Positions 8,677 through 17,233 of a DNA stretch of 64,000 nucleotides are shown in pieces (the stretch's first letter is position 1; every line of letters begins with the position of its first letter). Source of the stretch: JBBQWT01 sp038210375 (GTDB taxonomy: Bacteria > Acidobacteriota > Terriglobia > Terriglobales > Acidobacteriaceae); contig JBBQWT010000010.1 of assembly GCA_038210375.1 (NCBI GenBank), positions 40,797-104,796 of the forward strand, written 5' to 3'. Made by a program: the position numbers and the translations under genes. The notes under the pieces were generated by a model. The model made no database searches. It worked only from the letters and a program-made list of their open reading frames with translations, and had not been told where the DNA came from.

Positions 8677-10095
8677 ATGGCGCAGGAAATCAAGTTTGGC
8701 ACCGACGGCTGGCGCGGCGTAATCGCCGACGATTACACCTTTGAAAACGTTCGGCGCGTCGCCGCCGGCATCGCTTCGCATGTGCAGAAGCACGAAGACC
8801 CCACACGTGGCGTGGTCATCGGCTACGACACCCGCTTCGGCTCCCGTAAGTTCGCTGAGCTGGTGGGCGAAGTGATCGCCGCGGCCGGAATTCCCGTGTA
8901 TCTCGACACCGGCTACACGGCGACCCCCGCCTTGTCATTTTCAGTGAAGCAATACAACGCGGCGGGCGGCGTCATGATCACCTCCAGCCATAACCCGTGG
9001 AACTGGAATGGAGTCAAATACAAGGCCAGCTACGGCGGCCCGGGCACGCCCGACATTATCAAGTCCATTGAGGCCGAGGTGGCGAGCGGCGTGTTCCCCA
9101 AAGCCAAAGGCGCCGCCGCCGCCATAAAGCCGGAAGACTTCAAGCCCGCGTACGTGGCCGCGCTCAAGAAATTCGTGGATCTCGATCGCATAGCCGCCTC
9201 CGGCCACAAGTTCGCCATCGACTGCATGTACGGCGCCGGGCGGGGAATACTGGCGGACATCTTCAGCGAGCGCGGCATCAAGTTCGTGGAGATCCGCAGC
9301 GAGGTCAACCCCCTGTTTCCCGGAATCAATCCCGAGCCCATCCGGCCCAACATCGACATGCTGGGGGAGACGGTGTTGCGCGAGAAATGCCAGGCGGGCT
9401 TGTGCACCGACGGCGACGCCGACCGCATCGGGGCCATCGCCGAAGATGGCAGCTTCGTCGATGCCCACAAGATATTCTCCATCCTGTTGCGCTGGCTGCT
9501 GGTCCACAAGAAATGGCCGGGCGAGGTGGTGAAGTCGTTCAACACCACGCGCATGATCGACCGTATCTGCAAGAAATACGATCGCAAGCTCAACGAGGTG
9601 GGCATCGGCTTCAAGTACGTGTGCGAGCTGATGCTGACACGCGAAATTCTGATTGGCGGAGAGGAATCAGGAGGCATTGGCATCACCCGCCACCTGCCGG
9701 AACGCGACGGCCTGTTAAATTGCCTGCTGCTGGCCGAGGTCATGGGACAGGAAGGCCGCACCCTGGCGGAGCTGGTTTCAGACCTGCAGAAGGAATTCGG
9801 AGAACACCACTTTGGCCGCCGCGACATGCATATTCCCGACGACGTAAAGCTCCCGGCATTGCAGCGCGCCGCCGCGGGGGTCAAAAACATGGGGCGGTTC
9901 AAGGTACTCGAGTCGCAGGAGCTCGATGGTTACAAGTTCATTCTGGACGCGCCGGCGAACGGCAACGGCGCCACCCCGTGGATATTGATGCGAGGCTCGG
10001 GAACCGAACCGCTGCTGCGCGTCTATGCGGAAGCCGCCACACCTGAGTTGGTAGAGGAGATACTGGTGGCGGGAGAGAAGTTCGTCAACGGATAA
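8677..10095 (+). CDS. Phosphomannomutase/phosphoglucomutase family enzyme
   Basis: The protein has 472 residues and belongs to the alpha-D-phosphohexomutase family, which moves phosphate between C6 and C1 of hexoses. Motifs in order: FGTDGWRG at the N-terminus, the phosphoserine loop ITSSHNPWNWNG (catalytic Ser about 104), the metal loop TDGDADRIGAI, the sugar-binding GGEESGGIGI, and the phosphate-binding RGSGTEPLLRVY near the C-terminus. The genes before it encode ManA and a GDP-mannose pyrophosphorylase, so conversion of mannose-6-phosphate to mannose-1-phosphate is the likely role. A glucose-phosphate role is possible. It is distinct from glmM at 15.8 kb. Confidence 0.9.
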   Translation: MAQEIKFGTDGWRGVIADDYTFENVRRVAAGIASHVQKHEDPTRGVVIGYDTRFGSRKFAELVGEVIAAAGIPVYLDTGYTATPALSFSVKQYNAAGGVMITSSHNPWNWNGVKYKASYGGPGTPDIIKSIEAEVASGVFPKAKGAAAAIKPEDFKPAYVAALKKFVDLDRIAASGHKFAIDCMYGAGRGILADIFSERGIKFVEIRSEVNPLFPGINPEPIRPNIDMLGETVLREKCQAGLCTDGDADRIGAIAEDGSFVDAHKIFSILLRWLLVHKKWPGEVVKSFNTTRMIDRICKKYDRKLNEVGIGFKYVCELMLTREILIGGEESGGIGITRHLPERDGLLNCLLLAEVMGQEGRTLAELVSDLQKEFGEHHFGRRDMHIPDDVKLPALQRAAAGVKNMGRFKVLESQELDGYKFILDAPANGNGATPWILMRGSGTEPLLRVYAEAATPELVEEILVAGEKFVNG

Positions 10096-10147
10096 GCGCT
10101 GCTTCAATCCTTATAGCGGTTTCAGAGCTGCTGTATCCCCATTTCGA

Positions 10148-10510
10148 TCTTTGTCGGCGGAGAATCTCGCCATCTCCAGCATCCCAACTTTCTTCTGGAG
10201 GACTGCAAAGGAACCACTCTTGGCAGTCCCCCACGGGATGTGATTCTGACGACCCCCGGCTTTATCGGGGTGAGGAAGACTCCCTACCCTCGGCAAACTC
10301 TCAGCTAACCCGATGTTTCATCTCCGCCGAATACTGACCACTGTACGGTGGCGGTCGCGCGCGGCGCCTGATCCGTACCCTAAGACCGAAAAAGACCCCG
10401 GGGAAATACTTGTCGAACAGTGGGGGTCCTTCCTCACCCCGATAAAGCCGGGGCGTCAGGATGAACCGAGGAAGGGGGTTTGGAGATGGCGAGATTCTCC
10501 GCGACAAACT
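10148..10510. repeat. Inverted pair of about 100-130-bp repeats in a 569-bp gap
   Basis: Two diverged copies lie in opposite orientation. GGAGAATCTCGCCATCTCC on the left (from about 10159) is matched exactly by its reverse complement at 10482-10500. CGGCTTTATCGGGGTGAGGA (from about 10257) is matched by its reverse complement at about 10431-10450. The arms are separated by about 130 bases of unrelated sequence. No credible gene lies in 10096-10664. Together with the type A repeat next to it, this gap is repeat-filled. Confidence 0.7.
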
Positions 10511-10537
10511 CATATTTCCAGCGACGTGGATCAAAAT

Positions 10538-10594
10538 AAAACGCGAGGTCCTTCGCTGAAACAGGAAACAAGAGCTCGCTCCAGGATGACAATT
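10538..10594 (-). repeat. Dispersed repeat family A, copy 1
   Basis: On the minus strand this copy reads AATTGTCATCCTGGAGCGAG, then a short spacer, then AGCGAAGGACCTCGCGTTTT. Three further copies are at 21508, 34630 and 56946. All are intergenic. Confidence 0.75.
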
Positions 10595-10664
10595 CCATAG
10601 TCGTATCCGTTTATCGAATTTCTTTCATACGACTTCTTGATCTTTGGGCTGAATTGCAATCGCC

Positions 10665-11405
10665 CTAAGGGAGCGCGCGCGACCTCAGTATCTCTTCCAC
10701 CCGGTCGAGATCTTCTTCGGTATCCACGCCCACGGTATCCAGCGGCGTTTCCTCGACCTGGATTGCGACTCCGTTCTCCAGGAAACGCAATTGCTCGAGG
10801 CGCTCGCTGCGCTCCAGTTCAGATTCGGGCAGGGAACAAAAAAGATCGAGCGCGTTGCGCGTGTAGGCATAAAAACCCAGGTGCTTGAAGTAGCGCACCG
10901 CCGCCATCTTGTCGCGGTCGTGAGGCACGGTAGAGCGCGAGAAATAGAGGGCGCGCCCGCTCAGATCGGTGACCACCTTGACCGCATTCGGGTTGGCGAC
11001 GTCGTGCTCGGGACACGGGGTCTTCAACGTTGCCACCTGAACATCCGCCGCTCTTGCAAATGGCGCGACCAGCGCGGTGAGGTGTTGCGCGGTGGCCAGG
11101 GGTTCGTCTCCCTGGATGTTCACATAGATATCGGCCTTCACCGCGCAAGCCACCTCGTGGACGCGTTCGGTGCCGCTGCGATGGTCCTGCGACGTGAGGC
11201 GGTGGTCCCAGCCCTGCCTGCGGCACAACCCCAGCACCTCTTCGGAATCAGAGGCGATGATGACCTGGGAGAATATTCCGGCGGATTGCGCGGCCTCATA
11301 GATGTAGGCCAGCATGGGGCGTCCGCAAATGTCGCGCAACACCTTACGCGGCAGGCGGCTTGAAGTCAGGCGTGCGGGAATGACGGCAATGATGGCGGCA
11401 GGCAA
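10665..11405 (-). CDS. kdsB: 3-deoxy-manno-octulosonate (Kdo) cytidylyltransferase
   Basis: KdsB makes CMP-Kdo from CTP and Kdo for lipopolysaccharide inner core synthesis. The 246-residue protein starts with VIPARLTSSRLPRKVL, the CTP-binding loop, followed by ASDSEEV, TSQDHRSGTERVHEV, NIQGDEPL and the GFYAYTRNAL segment, all KdsB hallmarks. The start is TTG 11405, 14 bases after the obgE stop, so it is the last gene of the rplU-rpmA-obgE-kdsB run. Its presence supports a Gram-negative outer membrane with Kdo. Confidence 0.93.
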   Translation of the reverse strand: MPAAIIAVIPARLTSSRLPRKVLRDICGRPMLAYIYEAAQSAGIFSQVIIASDSEEVLGLCRRQGWDHRLTSQDHRSGTERVHEVACAVKADIYVNIQGDEPLATAQHLTALVAPFARAADVQVATLKTPCPEHDVANPNAVKVVTDLSGRALYFSRSTVPHDRDKMAAVRYFKHLGFYAYTRNALDLFCSLPESELERSERLEQLRFLENGVAIQVEETPLDTVGVDTEEDLDRVEEILRSRALP

Positions 11406-11419
11406 GAGATAAGTCCCGG

Positions 11420-12544
11420 TTAGTGAGGCTTGCGTTTGCGGCTGACCCGCGGCTTGGGAATGTGCGACGCGGGAAGATCGGATACGGGAGTTTCGGCTGC
11501 GGGCTCCCGCAACTTTCGCATGTGAGCGGCCATGGCGTATTTCAGCTTATCGATACCTTCGCCGCTAACCGCGGAAACGGGGTAGAGCTCGAGCTTTTTC
11601 TTTTTACAATATTTTTCCAGTTGCGACAGCTTGTTCTTGCTTTTGGCGCTACCGTTTTCCGGAGGCGCGAGCGCATCGATCTTCGACGCTACGACGATCA
11701 TGGGCTTATCCGGAAGTCCGGCGCCGAAGCTGGCCAGCTCCGCCATGATGATTTCGAATTCCTTCACTGGATCGCGCTCGCTGCCTCCCGAATCCGACAC
11801 ATCGACGAGGTGCACCAGCAGCCGCGTGCGCTCAATGTGGCGCAGGAACTGGATGCCCAGGCCAGCTCCCAGGTGCGCGCCTTCAATCAATCCTGGAATG
11901 TCGGCGACCACAAAGCTTTCCATGTGCGGTTCCTGGCCCACGCTGACCACGCCGAGGTTGGGGGCCAGGGTGGTGAAGGGGTAATCGGCAATCTTGGGCC
12001 GCGCCGCCGAGATGCGCGAGATCAGCGTACTCTTGCCGGCGTTGGGATAACCCACCAGCCCGACATCGGCGAGGAGCTTTAATTCCAGCCGCAGTACCAG
12101 TTCCTCGCCGGCGCGTCCCAGCTCATGTTCGCGCGGGGCCTGGTGGGTGGGAGTGGCAAAGTGCTGGTTGCCGCGGCCTCCGCGCCCGCCACGGGCGATG
12201 ACGATCTTTTCATCGGGAAGAGAAAAATCGTGCAGGCGTTCGCCGGTCACGTCGTCATAAACGATCGTCCCCACCGGGACCTTCAGCACCAACGACTCGC
12301 CTTCCCTGCCGCTGCAGTTAGAGCCTTCGCCGTGTCGGCCGCGCTGCGCCTTGTATTCAGGATTGAACCTGAAGTGCACCAGGGTATTGTGGCGCTCGCT
12401 CGATTCCATAAAGATGTCGCCGCCCTTGCCGCCGTCGCCACCCGAAGGGCCGCCGCGGGGCACGAATTTTTCGCGCCGGAAGGCCATGCAGCCGTTGCCT
12501 CCGCCGCCCGCAAAGAGCCGAATTTTGGCTTCATCGATAAACAT
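11420..12544 (-). CDS. obgE: GTPase ObgE/CgtA
   Basis: Obg is an essential ribosome-associated GTPase involved in 50S maturation and stress signalling. The 374-residue protein has the glycine-rich Obg domain at residues 1-158 (FAGGGGNGCMAFRREKF, GGPSGGDGGKGG). A G domain follows, with G1 GYPNAGKST (about 165-173), TTLAPNLGVV, DIPGLIEGAH and ASKIDAL. The short basic C-terminal tail replaces the OCT domain seen in some Gram-positives. Linkage to rplU and rpmA is a widely conserved arrangement. A strong hairpin separates it from rpmA. Confidence 0.96.
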   Translation of the reverse strand: MFIDEAKIRLFAGGGGNGCMAFRREKFVPRGGPSGGDGGKGGDIFMESSERHNTLVHFRFNPEYKAQRGRHGEGSNCSGREGESLVLKVPVGTIVYDDVTGERLHDFSLPDEKIVIARGGRGGRGNQHFATPTHQAPREHELGRAGEELVLRLELKLLADVGLVGYPNAGKSTLISRISAARPKIADYPFTTLAPNLGVVSVGQEPHMESFVVADIPGLIEGAHLGAGLGIQFLRHIERTRLLVHLVDVSDSGGSERDPVKEFEIIMAELASFGAGLPDKPMIVVASKIDALAPPENGSAKSKNKLSQLEKYCKKKKLELYPVSAVSGEGIDKLKYAMAAHMRKLREPAAETPVSDLPASHIPKPRVSRKRKPH

Positions 12545-12643
12545 AGCTGGCTTCAGAGTACCAATTTTTCAGGGGAAAAAACGAAGGCCATCGGGCGCTT
12601 TGCCGGCCGCATCCGCACAGAGAATTAAACAGGTAAAAGGAAA

Positions 12644-12672
12644 GTGCCCCCGGAAGGCGCCGGGGGCACATC
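12644..12672 (-). terminator. Hairpin terminator or attenuator between rpmA and obgE
   Basis: A perfect 10-bp stem GTGCCCCCGG / CCGGGGGCAC with a 6-nt loop lies 31 bases after the rpmA stop. On the minus strand a T-rich stretch (TTTCCTTTT) follows. It could end part of the rplU-rpmA transcripts before obgE. Confidence 0.65.
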
Positions 12673-12700
12673 GATGCTTACGCGCTGCTACGCAGCTAGG

Positions 12701-12970
12701 CTATGCCGTCACTGCTTCCGCAGCGACCACGTTGACGAACTTGCCTGTTTTGCCCTTGTTGACGAATTCCAGGGTGCCGGTAACTTTGGCGAACAGGGTG
12801 TCGTCGTTGCCGCGGCCCACGTTCAAGCCGGGCTTGATGCGGGTGCCGCGCTGCCGCACGATGATGGTGCCGCCGGTGATGAGCTGGCCGCCAAATGCCT
12901 TGATGCCCAGCCGCTGTGCGTTGGAATCGCGTCCGTTTTTTGAGGATCCTAGACCTTTTTTATGCGCCAT
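12701..12970 (-). CDS. rpmA: 50S ribosomal protein L27
   Basis: L27 is a large-subunit protein whose N-terminus reaches toward the peptidyl-transferase centre. The 89-residue product begins MAHKKGLGSSKNGRDS and contains GGQLITGGTIIVRQRGT, both diagnostic. There is no N-terminal extension of the kind that is cleaved in Firmicutes. It follows rplU by 6 bases and is followed by the hairpin at 12644. Confidence 0.97.
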   Translation of the reverse strand: MAHKKGLGSSKNGRDSNAQRLGIKAFGGQLITGGTIIVRQRGTRIKPGLNVGRGNDDTLFAKVTGTLEFVNKGKTGKFVNVVAAEAVTA

Positions 12971-12976
12971 ATCGTT

Positions 12977-13561
12977 TTAGTTTTTCTTGTTCGGCTTCTT
13001 GCCGGACTGGGTGGATTTCTTGACTGCGGGTTTGGTTTTCGCGGCCTGGCTGGTGAGCTGCTCGTGGGTCACTTTCTTGGCCTTGGCTGATTCGCTCTTG
13101 TGGCTCTTGTGCACCTCGGCGCTGTGCGAGCCGGCATGGGGCTGGCTGCCGCGCTTGATGCGGGGACCGGCGCCGCGGGTCAAAAGTTCGCTCTCGGCTT
13201 TGGGCTTGCCTGCCGCCTTCACCTTCTTGGCGGGCAGTTCGGGAGCGCTGAACTTCTGGTCGCCGGAATTGATTTCCACGATGCGGACCGCGGTGTAAGG
13301 CTGGCGATGGCCGTAAAGCTTCTTGTATTGTTTCTTGCGTTTGAAATGGAAGACCATGATCTTGGGCGCGCGCGCCTCTTCGACCACGCTGCCCACCACC
13401 AGGGCTCCGGCAACTTTTCCCAGGCCGCCTTTGTCGCCGGTCACGGCCAGCACATCGTTGAATTCGATGCGGCCGTTCTCCGCCGCCATCTTTTCGACTC
13501 TAATTGTGTCTCCGGGTGAAACTCGGTACTGCTTTCCCCCGGCGCGGATGACCGCGTACAT
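12977..13561 (-). CDS. rplU: 50S ribosomal protein L21 with long basic C-terminal extension
   Basis: The protein has 194 residues. The L21 domain covers residues 1-103 (MYAVIRAGGKQYRV, FHFKRKKQYKKLYGHRQPYT). Classical L21 stops there. About 90 more residues follow, rich in Lys, Ala, Ser and His (HAGSHSAEVHKSHKSES, KKSTQSGKKPNKKN), and are probably disordered and RNA-binding. ATG 13561 is chosen because it starts the conserved domain and has GGAGG 6 bases upstream. An in-frame upstream extension carries no L21 homology. It is the first gene of rplU-rpmA-obgE-kdsB. Confidence 0.95.
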   Translation of the reverse strand: MYAVIRAGGKQYRVSPGDTIRVEKMAAENGRIEFNDVLAVTGDKGGLGKVAGALVVGSVVEEARAPKIMVFHFKRKKQYKKLYGHRQPYTAVRIVEINSGDQKFSAPELPAKKVKAAGKPKAESELLTRGAGPRIKRGSQPHAGSHSAEVHKSHKSESAKAKKVTHEQLTSQAAKTKPAVKKSTQSGKKPNKKN

Positions 13562-13769
13562 AGCGCCTCCAGCGCACGCTCTTTTGATTCCGGGGAATCT
13601 ATTGTCCCGGCAGAATAAAGAACGGCGAATTACCAATTTGAGCTTGTGGCTACCACTCCAAACATGCGTGCAACCAGCATTCTTGGGTGGCCCCGGACAT
13701 CGGTGGCCCACACATGGGCAAACCGAAAGGGGCACAGGCAGGAACCCGTCCGCTACAGCGAACTCAATG

Positions 13770-13799
13770 ATTTTAACGTGTTAGGCGGGTTTTGGTCAA
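13770..13799 (-). promoter_or_regulatory. Likely sigma70 promoter for rplU-rpmA
   Basis: The minus strand shows TTGACC (13799-13794), an 18-nt spacer and TAAAAT (13775-13770). Transcription would start near 13763, giving an rplU leader of about 200 nt. The leader contains paired segments such as GCCCA-TGTG-TGGGC. A leader this long upstream of L21 could carry ribosomal-protein feedback control. Confidence 0.55.
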
Positions 13800-14071
13800 C
13801 GAATAGCAGATCGGGGTGGAGGCTCAGTTTGAACTTTTAAGTTCCTCGATGCCCGGTTGTGGAGGAATCTCTGGACAAAGAAGTCAACGAGAAAAGCCGT
13901 CGGAAGCCACAACAGTGCGATTCCGAAGAAGTAGCTGTTAACGACAGCGTTTTCCGAAATGTGGGTGTGGTTCAACAACCAGATCGCCAGTGGATACAGC
14001 AGCGCGGAAGGGATCGCAAACCACAGAAAGAACCAGCCCACGAGTGCCGCTATCTGCTTCAGGACCTCCAT
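13796..14071 (-). CDS. Small two-helix membrane protein
   Basis: The protein has 91 residues and two strongly hydrophobic segments (ALVGWFFLWFAIPSALLYPLAIWLL and SYFFGIALLWLPTAFLVDFF). The tail is short, polar and basic. AGGA lies 7 bases before ATG 14071. I recognise no family. It ends within the promoter region of rplU and may be a separate small transcript. Confidence 0.55.
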   Translation of the reverse strand: MEVLKQIAALVGWFFLWFAIPSALLYPLAIWLLNHTHISENAVVNSYFFGIALLWLPTAFLVDFFVQRFLHNRASRNLKVQTEPPPRSAIR

Positions 14072-14325
14072 GCCGTAATCCTATGATGCTACGGTAAGAG
14101 ATTTCCCTGAGCAATGGCAACAATTTCGCTGATAGCAGCGTTAACCGGATCCGTCGCTTCATAGAATGACATCAGCAAAGGGGGTGGCAAGGCCGGGACA
14201 GCATCTACCGGTCGCCAGAAAACCACGCTAAGCCCGCCCCTTAGGATCGCTGCGTCTGGTTTCAAAACCGGGTGATATGCTCAAAACCTTAAGCCTGTAC
14301 TAATGAGAATATTTCAGGTTCCCCT

Positions 14326-15723
14326 ATGAGCCGCGAAGACCCGGCAGAACAACTCGGCCTCTCCTTCCGCCCCACCACCACTGCTGCTCCGCGGCGGGTG
14401 TGGATGGTGCGGGAGCTGGTCAGCGCCGCGCGCACCGCGCTGGAGCGCGAATACAGCGATATCTGGGTGGAAGGCGAGATCTCAAACTACCGGCCGGCTG
14501 AATCCGGGCACCTTTATTTCACCATCAAAGACGGCGACGCGCAGTTGAAGGTGGTGATGTTCAAGACCCAGGCCCGCCTGCTGCGCTTCAAGCCGGTCAA
14601 CGGAATGCAGGTGGTCGTGCGCGGCCGGGTGACCATCTACGAGTCGCGCGGTGAGCTGCAAATCTACGCGGAATTTCTCGAGCCTAAAGGCGCCGGCGCG
14701 CTGCAGGTTGCCTTTGAACAACTCAAGAAAAAGCTGGCCGATGAAGGCCTGTTCGATGCCGCGCACAAGAAGCCTTTGCCGGTGCTGCCGCGATGTATTG
14801 GCATCATCACGTCGGCACGTGGGGCCGCCCTCCGCGACATCCTCAACGTACTGGGACGGCGCCACGCCGGGGTCAGCGTGCTGATCTATCCGGCTCAGGT
14901 GCAGGGAGAGGCCGCGCCCGGCGACGTCACCACCGCTTTGAAGTACTTCAACCGCGCCCGCAACGTGGATGTCATCATCGTCGCGCGCGGCGGGGGCTCC
15001 ATCGAAGACCTGGCGGCGTTCAACGACGAAGCGCTGGCGCGGGCCATCTTCGCCTCCAAAATTCCGGTGATTTCGGCGGTGGGCCACGAAACCGATTTCA
15101 CCATCGCCGATTTCGTCGCCGATCACCGCTCTCCCACGCCATCGGCGGCCGCTGAGATCGTGGTGCAATCGCGCCAGGTACTGAATAACATCCTCGTCAC
15201 CCAGCGGGAGCGCATGGTCCGCGCCGTTCGCTTCCGGCTGCTGTCGGCGCGCAACCAGTTGCACGATATTTCGCAGCTCCGCACCGTGCCCCGCATGCGT
15301 TACGCCATTACCCACCGTCAGCAGCGGCTCGACGACGCCACCCACCGGTTGACCATGGCGCAGCGGCAAATTCTGCATCGCTGCCGGGGACGCGTCGATG
15401 TCGCCGCCGCACGCCTCGCTCATCATGACCTGCGGCGGGTTCTCGAAGGCATGCGCCGGGGATTCAAATCCGCGTCGGAAAGATTTGCGCTGGTGGTCCG
15501 CGGCTATCTCCGGCAGAAGACCGCCCACTGGGAACGCGTGCACGGGCGCATGGAAACGTTGTCTCCGCTGAAGATCCTCGATCGCGGCTATGCCCTAATA
15601 TTCGACGCGCAGGGAAACCTGTTGCGCGACGCGTCGCAGGTGCGGCCGGGGGACCTCGTCTCCGCCCGCCTCGCCCGGGGAGGCATTAACGCTGAAGTCA
15701 AAAAGACCAAAAACGGCATCTAA
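14326..15723 (+). CDS. xseA: Exodeoxyribonuclease VII large subunit
   Basis: XseA with several XseB subunits degrades single-stranded DNA. The 465-residue protein begins with an OB-fold domain (VWMVRELVSAARTALEREY, IWVEGEISNYRPAESGHLYF). The catalytic region follows, with GRGGGSIEDLAAFNDE and ISAVGHETDFTIADFVADHR. A long helical segment of about residues 280-400 comes next, then the C-terminal ILDRGYALI. No xseB gene (usually about 70-80 codons) is visible in the 90-base gap to glmM or elsewhere nearby, so the small subunit must be encoded elsewhere. Confidence 0.95.
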   Translation: MSREDPAEQLGLSFRPTTTAAPRRVWMVRELVSAARTALEREYSDIWVEGEISNYRPAESGHLYFTIKDGDAQLKVVMFKTQARLLRFKPVNGMQVVVRGRVTIYESRGELQIYAEFLEPKGAGALQVAFEQLKKKLADEGLFDAAHKKPLPVLPRCIGIITSARGAALRDILNVLGRRHAGVSVLIYPAQVQGEAAPGDVTTALKYFNRARNVDVIIVARGGGSIEDLAAFNDEALARAIFASKIPVISAVGHETDFTIADFVADHRSPTPSAAAEIVVQSRQVLNNILVTQRERMVRAVRFRLLSARNQLHDISQLRTVPRMRYAITHRQQRLDDATHRLTMAQRQILHRCRGRVDVAAARLAHHDLRRVLEGMRRGFKSASERFALVVRGYLRQKTAHWERVHGRMETLSPLKILDRGYALIFDAQGNLLRDASQVRPGDLVSARLARGGINAEVKKTKNGI

Positions 15724-15813
15724 CCAAACCCCGGCATCAATTAAAGTAGAAGAGCAGCCGGCAGCACGATGGGCCGGCATGGCGCAAGCGCGGCGCAACG
15801 GATTTGAGGTTGC

Positions 15814-17208
15814 ATGAGAAAACTTTTCGGCACCGACGGGATTCGCGGCAAGGCGGGCGAATACCCGCTTGATCCAATTACCGTTTTCGCCATCGGGCAG
15901 GCGCTCGGACATCACCTGGGCAAGGTGGGCGGCCAGTTGCGCGTGGTCATTGGCCAGGACACTCGGCAATCCGGCGCCAGCATCGCGTGCGCCCTGGCCG
16001 GCGGCCTGGCCTCGGCGGCAGTGACGGTTGACAACGCCGGAGTCGTGACCACTCCCGCCATCGCCTACCTGGCGCGCACCCGCGGATATTCAGCGGGCAT
16101 CGTCATTTCCGCGTCCCATAATCCCTGGTATGACAACGGCATTAAAGTTTTTGGCGGCGACGGATATAAGTTGCCCGACAGCATCGAGCTTGACATCGAA
16201 ATTGAAATTTTCTCTTCCATTGAAAGAAACGAAAACAACGGCGCCCATGGGGCCAGGGGAGTGATCGAAGCCTGCGACGCCAAAATTCAAGGCAACGATG
16301 TTCCTCTCCCCGTCGATCCCAGCCTGCGCGAAGCCTATGAAGCCTGGCTGATCGATATGGTGCGCGGGGTTGATCTCAGCAAACTCAAAGTGGTGGTGGA
16401 TTGCGCCAACGGAGCGGCCAGCGAGATGGCCAAAGACGTCATGAAGGCCTGCGGAGTGCAGGCGACTTTCATCCATTGCTCGCCCAGCGGCCGAAACATT
16501 AATGACCAGTGCGGTGCGTTGTATCCGGATGTCGTGGCCGCTGAAGTGGTGAAACAAAAGGCCGACCTGGGAATCTCGTTCGACGGGGACGCCGACCGCG
16601 TCTTGTTCGCCGACGCCCAGGGCAAGGTGGTGAATGGCGACGCCGTCCTGTTGCTCGCCGGCCGCGAGATGGCGCAACGCGGCGCCCTGGTGGGTAAAAC
16701 CGTGGTAGCCACCACCATGTCAAACATGGGACTCGAATCAGCGCTCCGCAGCCATGGCATCAAAATGCTGCGCGCGCCGGTGGGCGACAAGTACGTTCTG
16801 GAAGAGATGCAGAAGAATGGAGCAGTGCTGGGCGGCGAACAATCCGGCCACATTATCTTCTCCGACCTGGCCACCACCGGCGATGGCTTGCTCACGGCGT
16901 TAAAGGTGATGGAAATTCTGGGGCGAAGCGGCCAGCCTATCCAGAAACTGCTCAGCGATTTCCACGTGTTCCCCCAGATCATCAAGAACGTCAGGGTGAA
17001 GGAGAAGCGCCCCCTGGACCAGATCTTCGCGGTGGCCGCCACCATCCAGGCGGCACAGGATGACCTCAAGGACCAGGGCCGGGTGGTCGTCCGCTATTCG
17101 GGGACCGAGGCCTTGTGCCGGGTAATGATCGAAGCGTCATCACAGGAAAAAACTCAGCATTGGGCGGATGAGATTTCCACTGTCATTCAGAAAGACATTG
17201 GGGTTTGA
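15814..17208 (+). CDS. glmM: Phosphoglucosamine mutase
   Basis: GlmM converts glucosamine-6-phosphate to glucosamine-1-phosphate on the route to UDP-GlcNAc. The 464-residue protein starts MRKLFGTDGIRGKAGEYP. It has the phosphoserine loop ISASHNPWYDNGIK (Ser101), the metal loop DGDADRVLFAD, GGEQSGHI and the C-terminal RYSGTEALCRVM, all typical of GlmM rather than phosphomannomutase. Length matches the family. It follows xseA by 90 bases on the same strand and converges on polA with only 25 bases between the stops. Confidence 0.95.
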   Translation: MRKLFGTDGIRGKAGEYPLDPITVFAIGQALGHHLGKVGGQLRVVIGQDTRQSGASIACALAGGLASAAVTVDNAGVVTTPAIAYLARTRGYSAGIVISASHNPWYDNGIKVFGGDGYKLPDSIELDIEIEIFSSIERNENNGAHGARGVIEACDAKIQGNDVPLPVDPSLREAYEAWLIDMVRGVDLSKLKVVVDCANGAASEMAKDVMKACGVQATFIHCSPSGRNINDQCGALYPDVVAAEVVKQKADLGISFDGDADRVLFADAQGKVVNGDAVLLLAGREMAQRGALVGKTVVATTMSNMGLESALRSHGIKMLRAPVGDKYVLEEMQKNGAVLGGEQSGHIIFSDLATTGDGLLTALKVMEILGRSGQPIQKLLSDFHVFPQIIKNVRVKEKRPLDQIFAVAATIQAAQDDLKDQGRVVVRYSGTEALCRVMIEASSQEKTQHWADEISTVIQKDIGV

Positions 17209-17233
17209 TTCCGCCTGGTTTAATTCCCCGGGC

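Noticed and set aside
10301..10534. A 77-codon minus-strand frame in the repeat gap.
   Set aside because: It runs through the inverted repeats, is Arg/Pro-rich, and has no start signal or recognisable domain.
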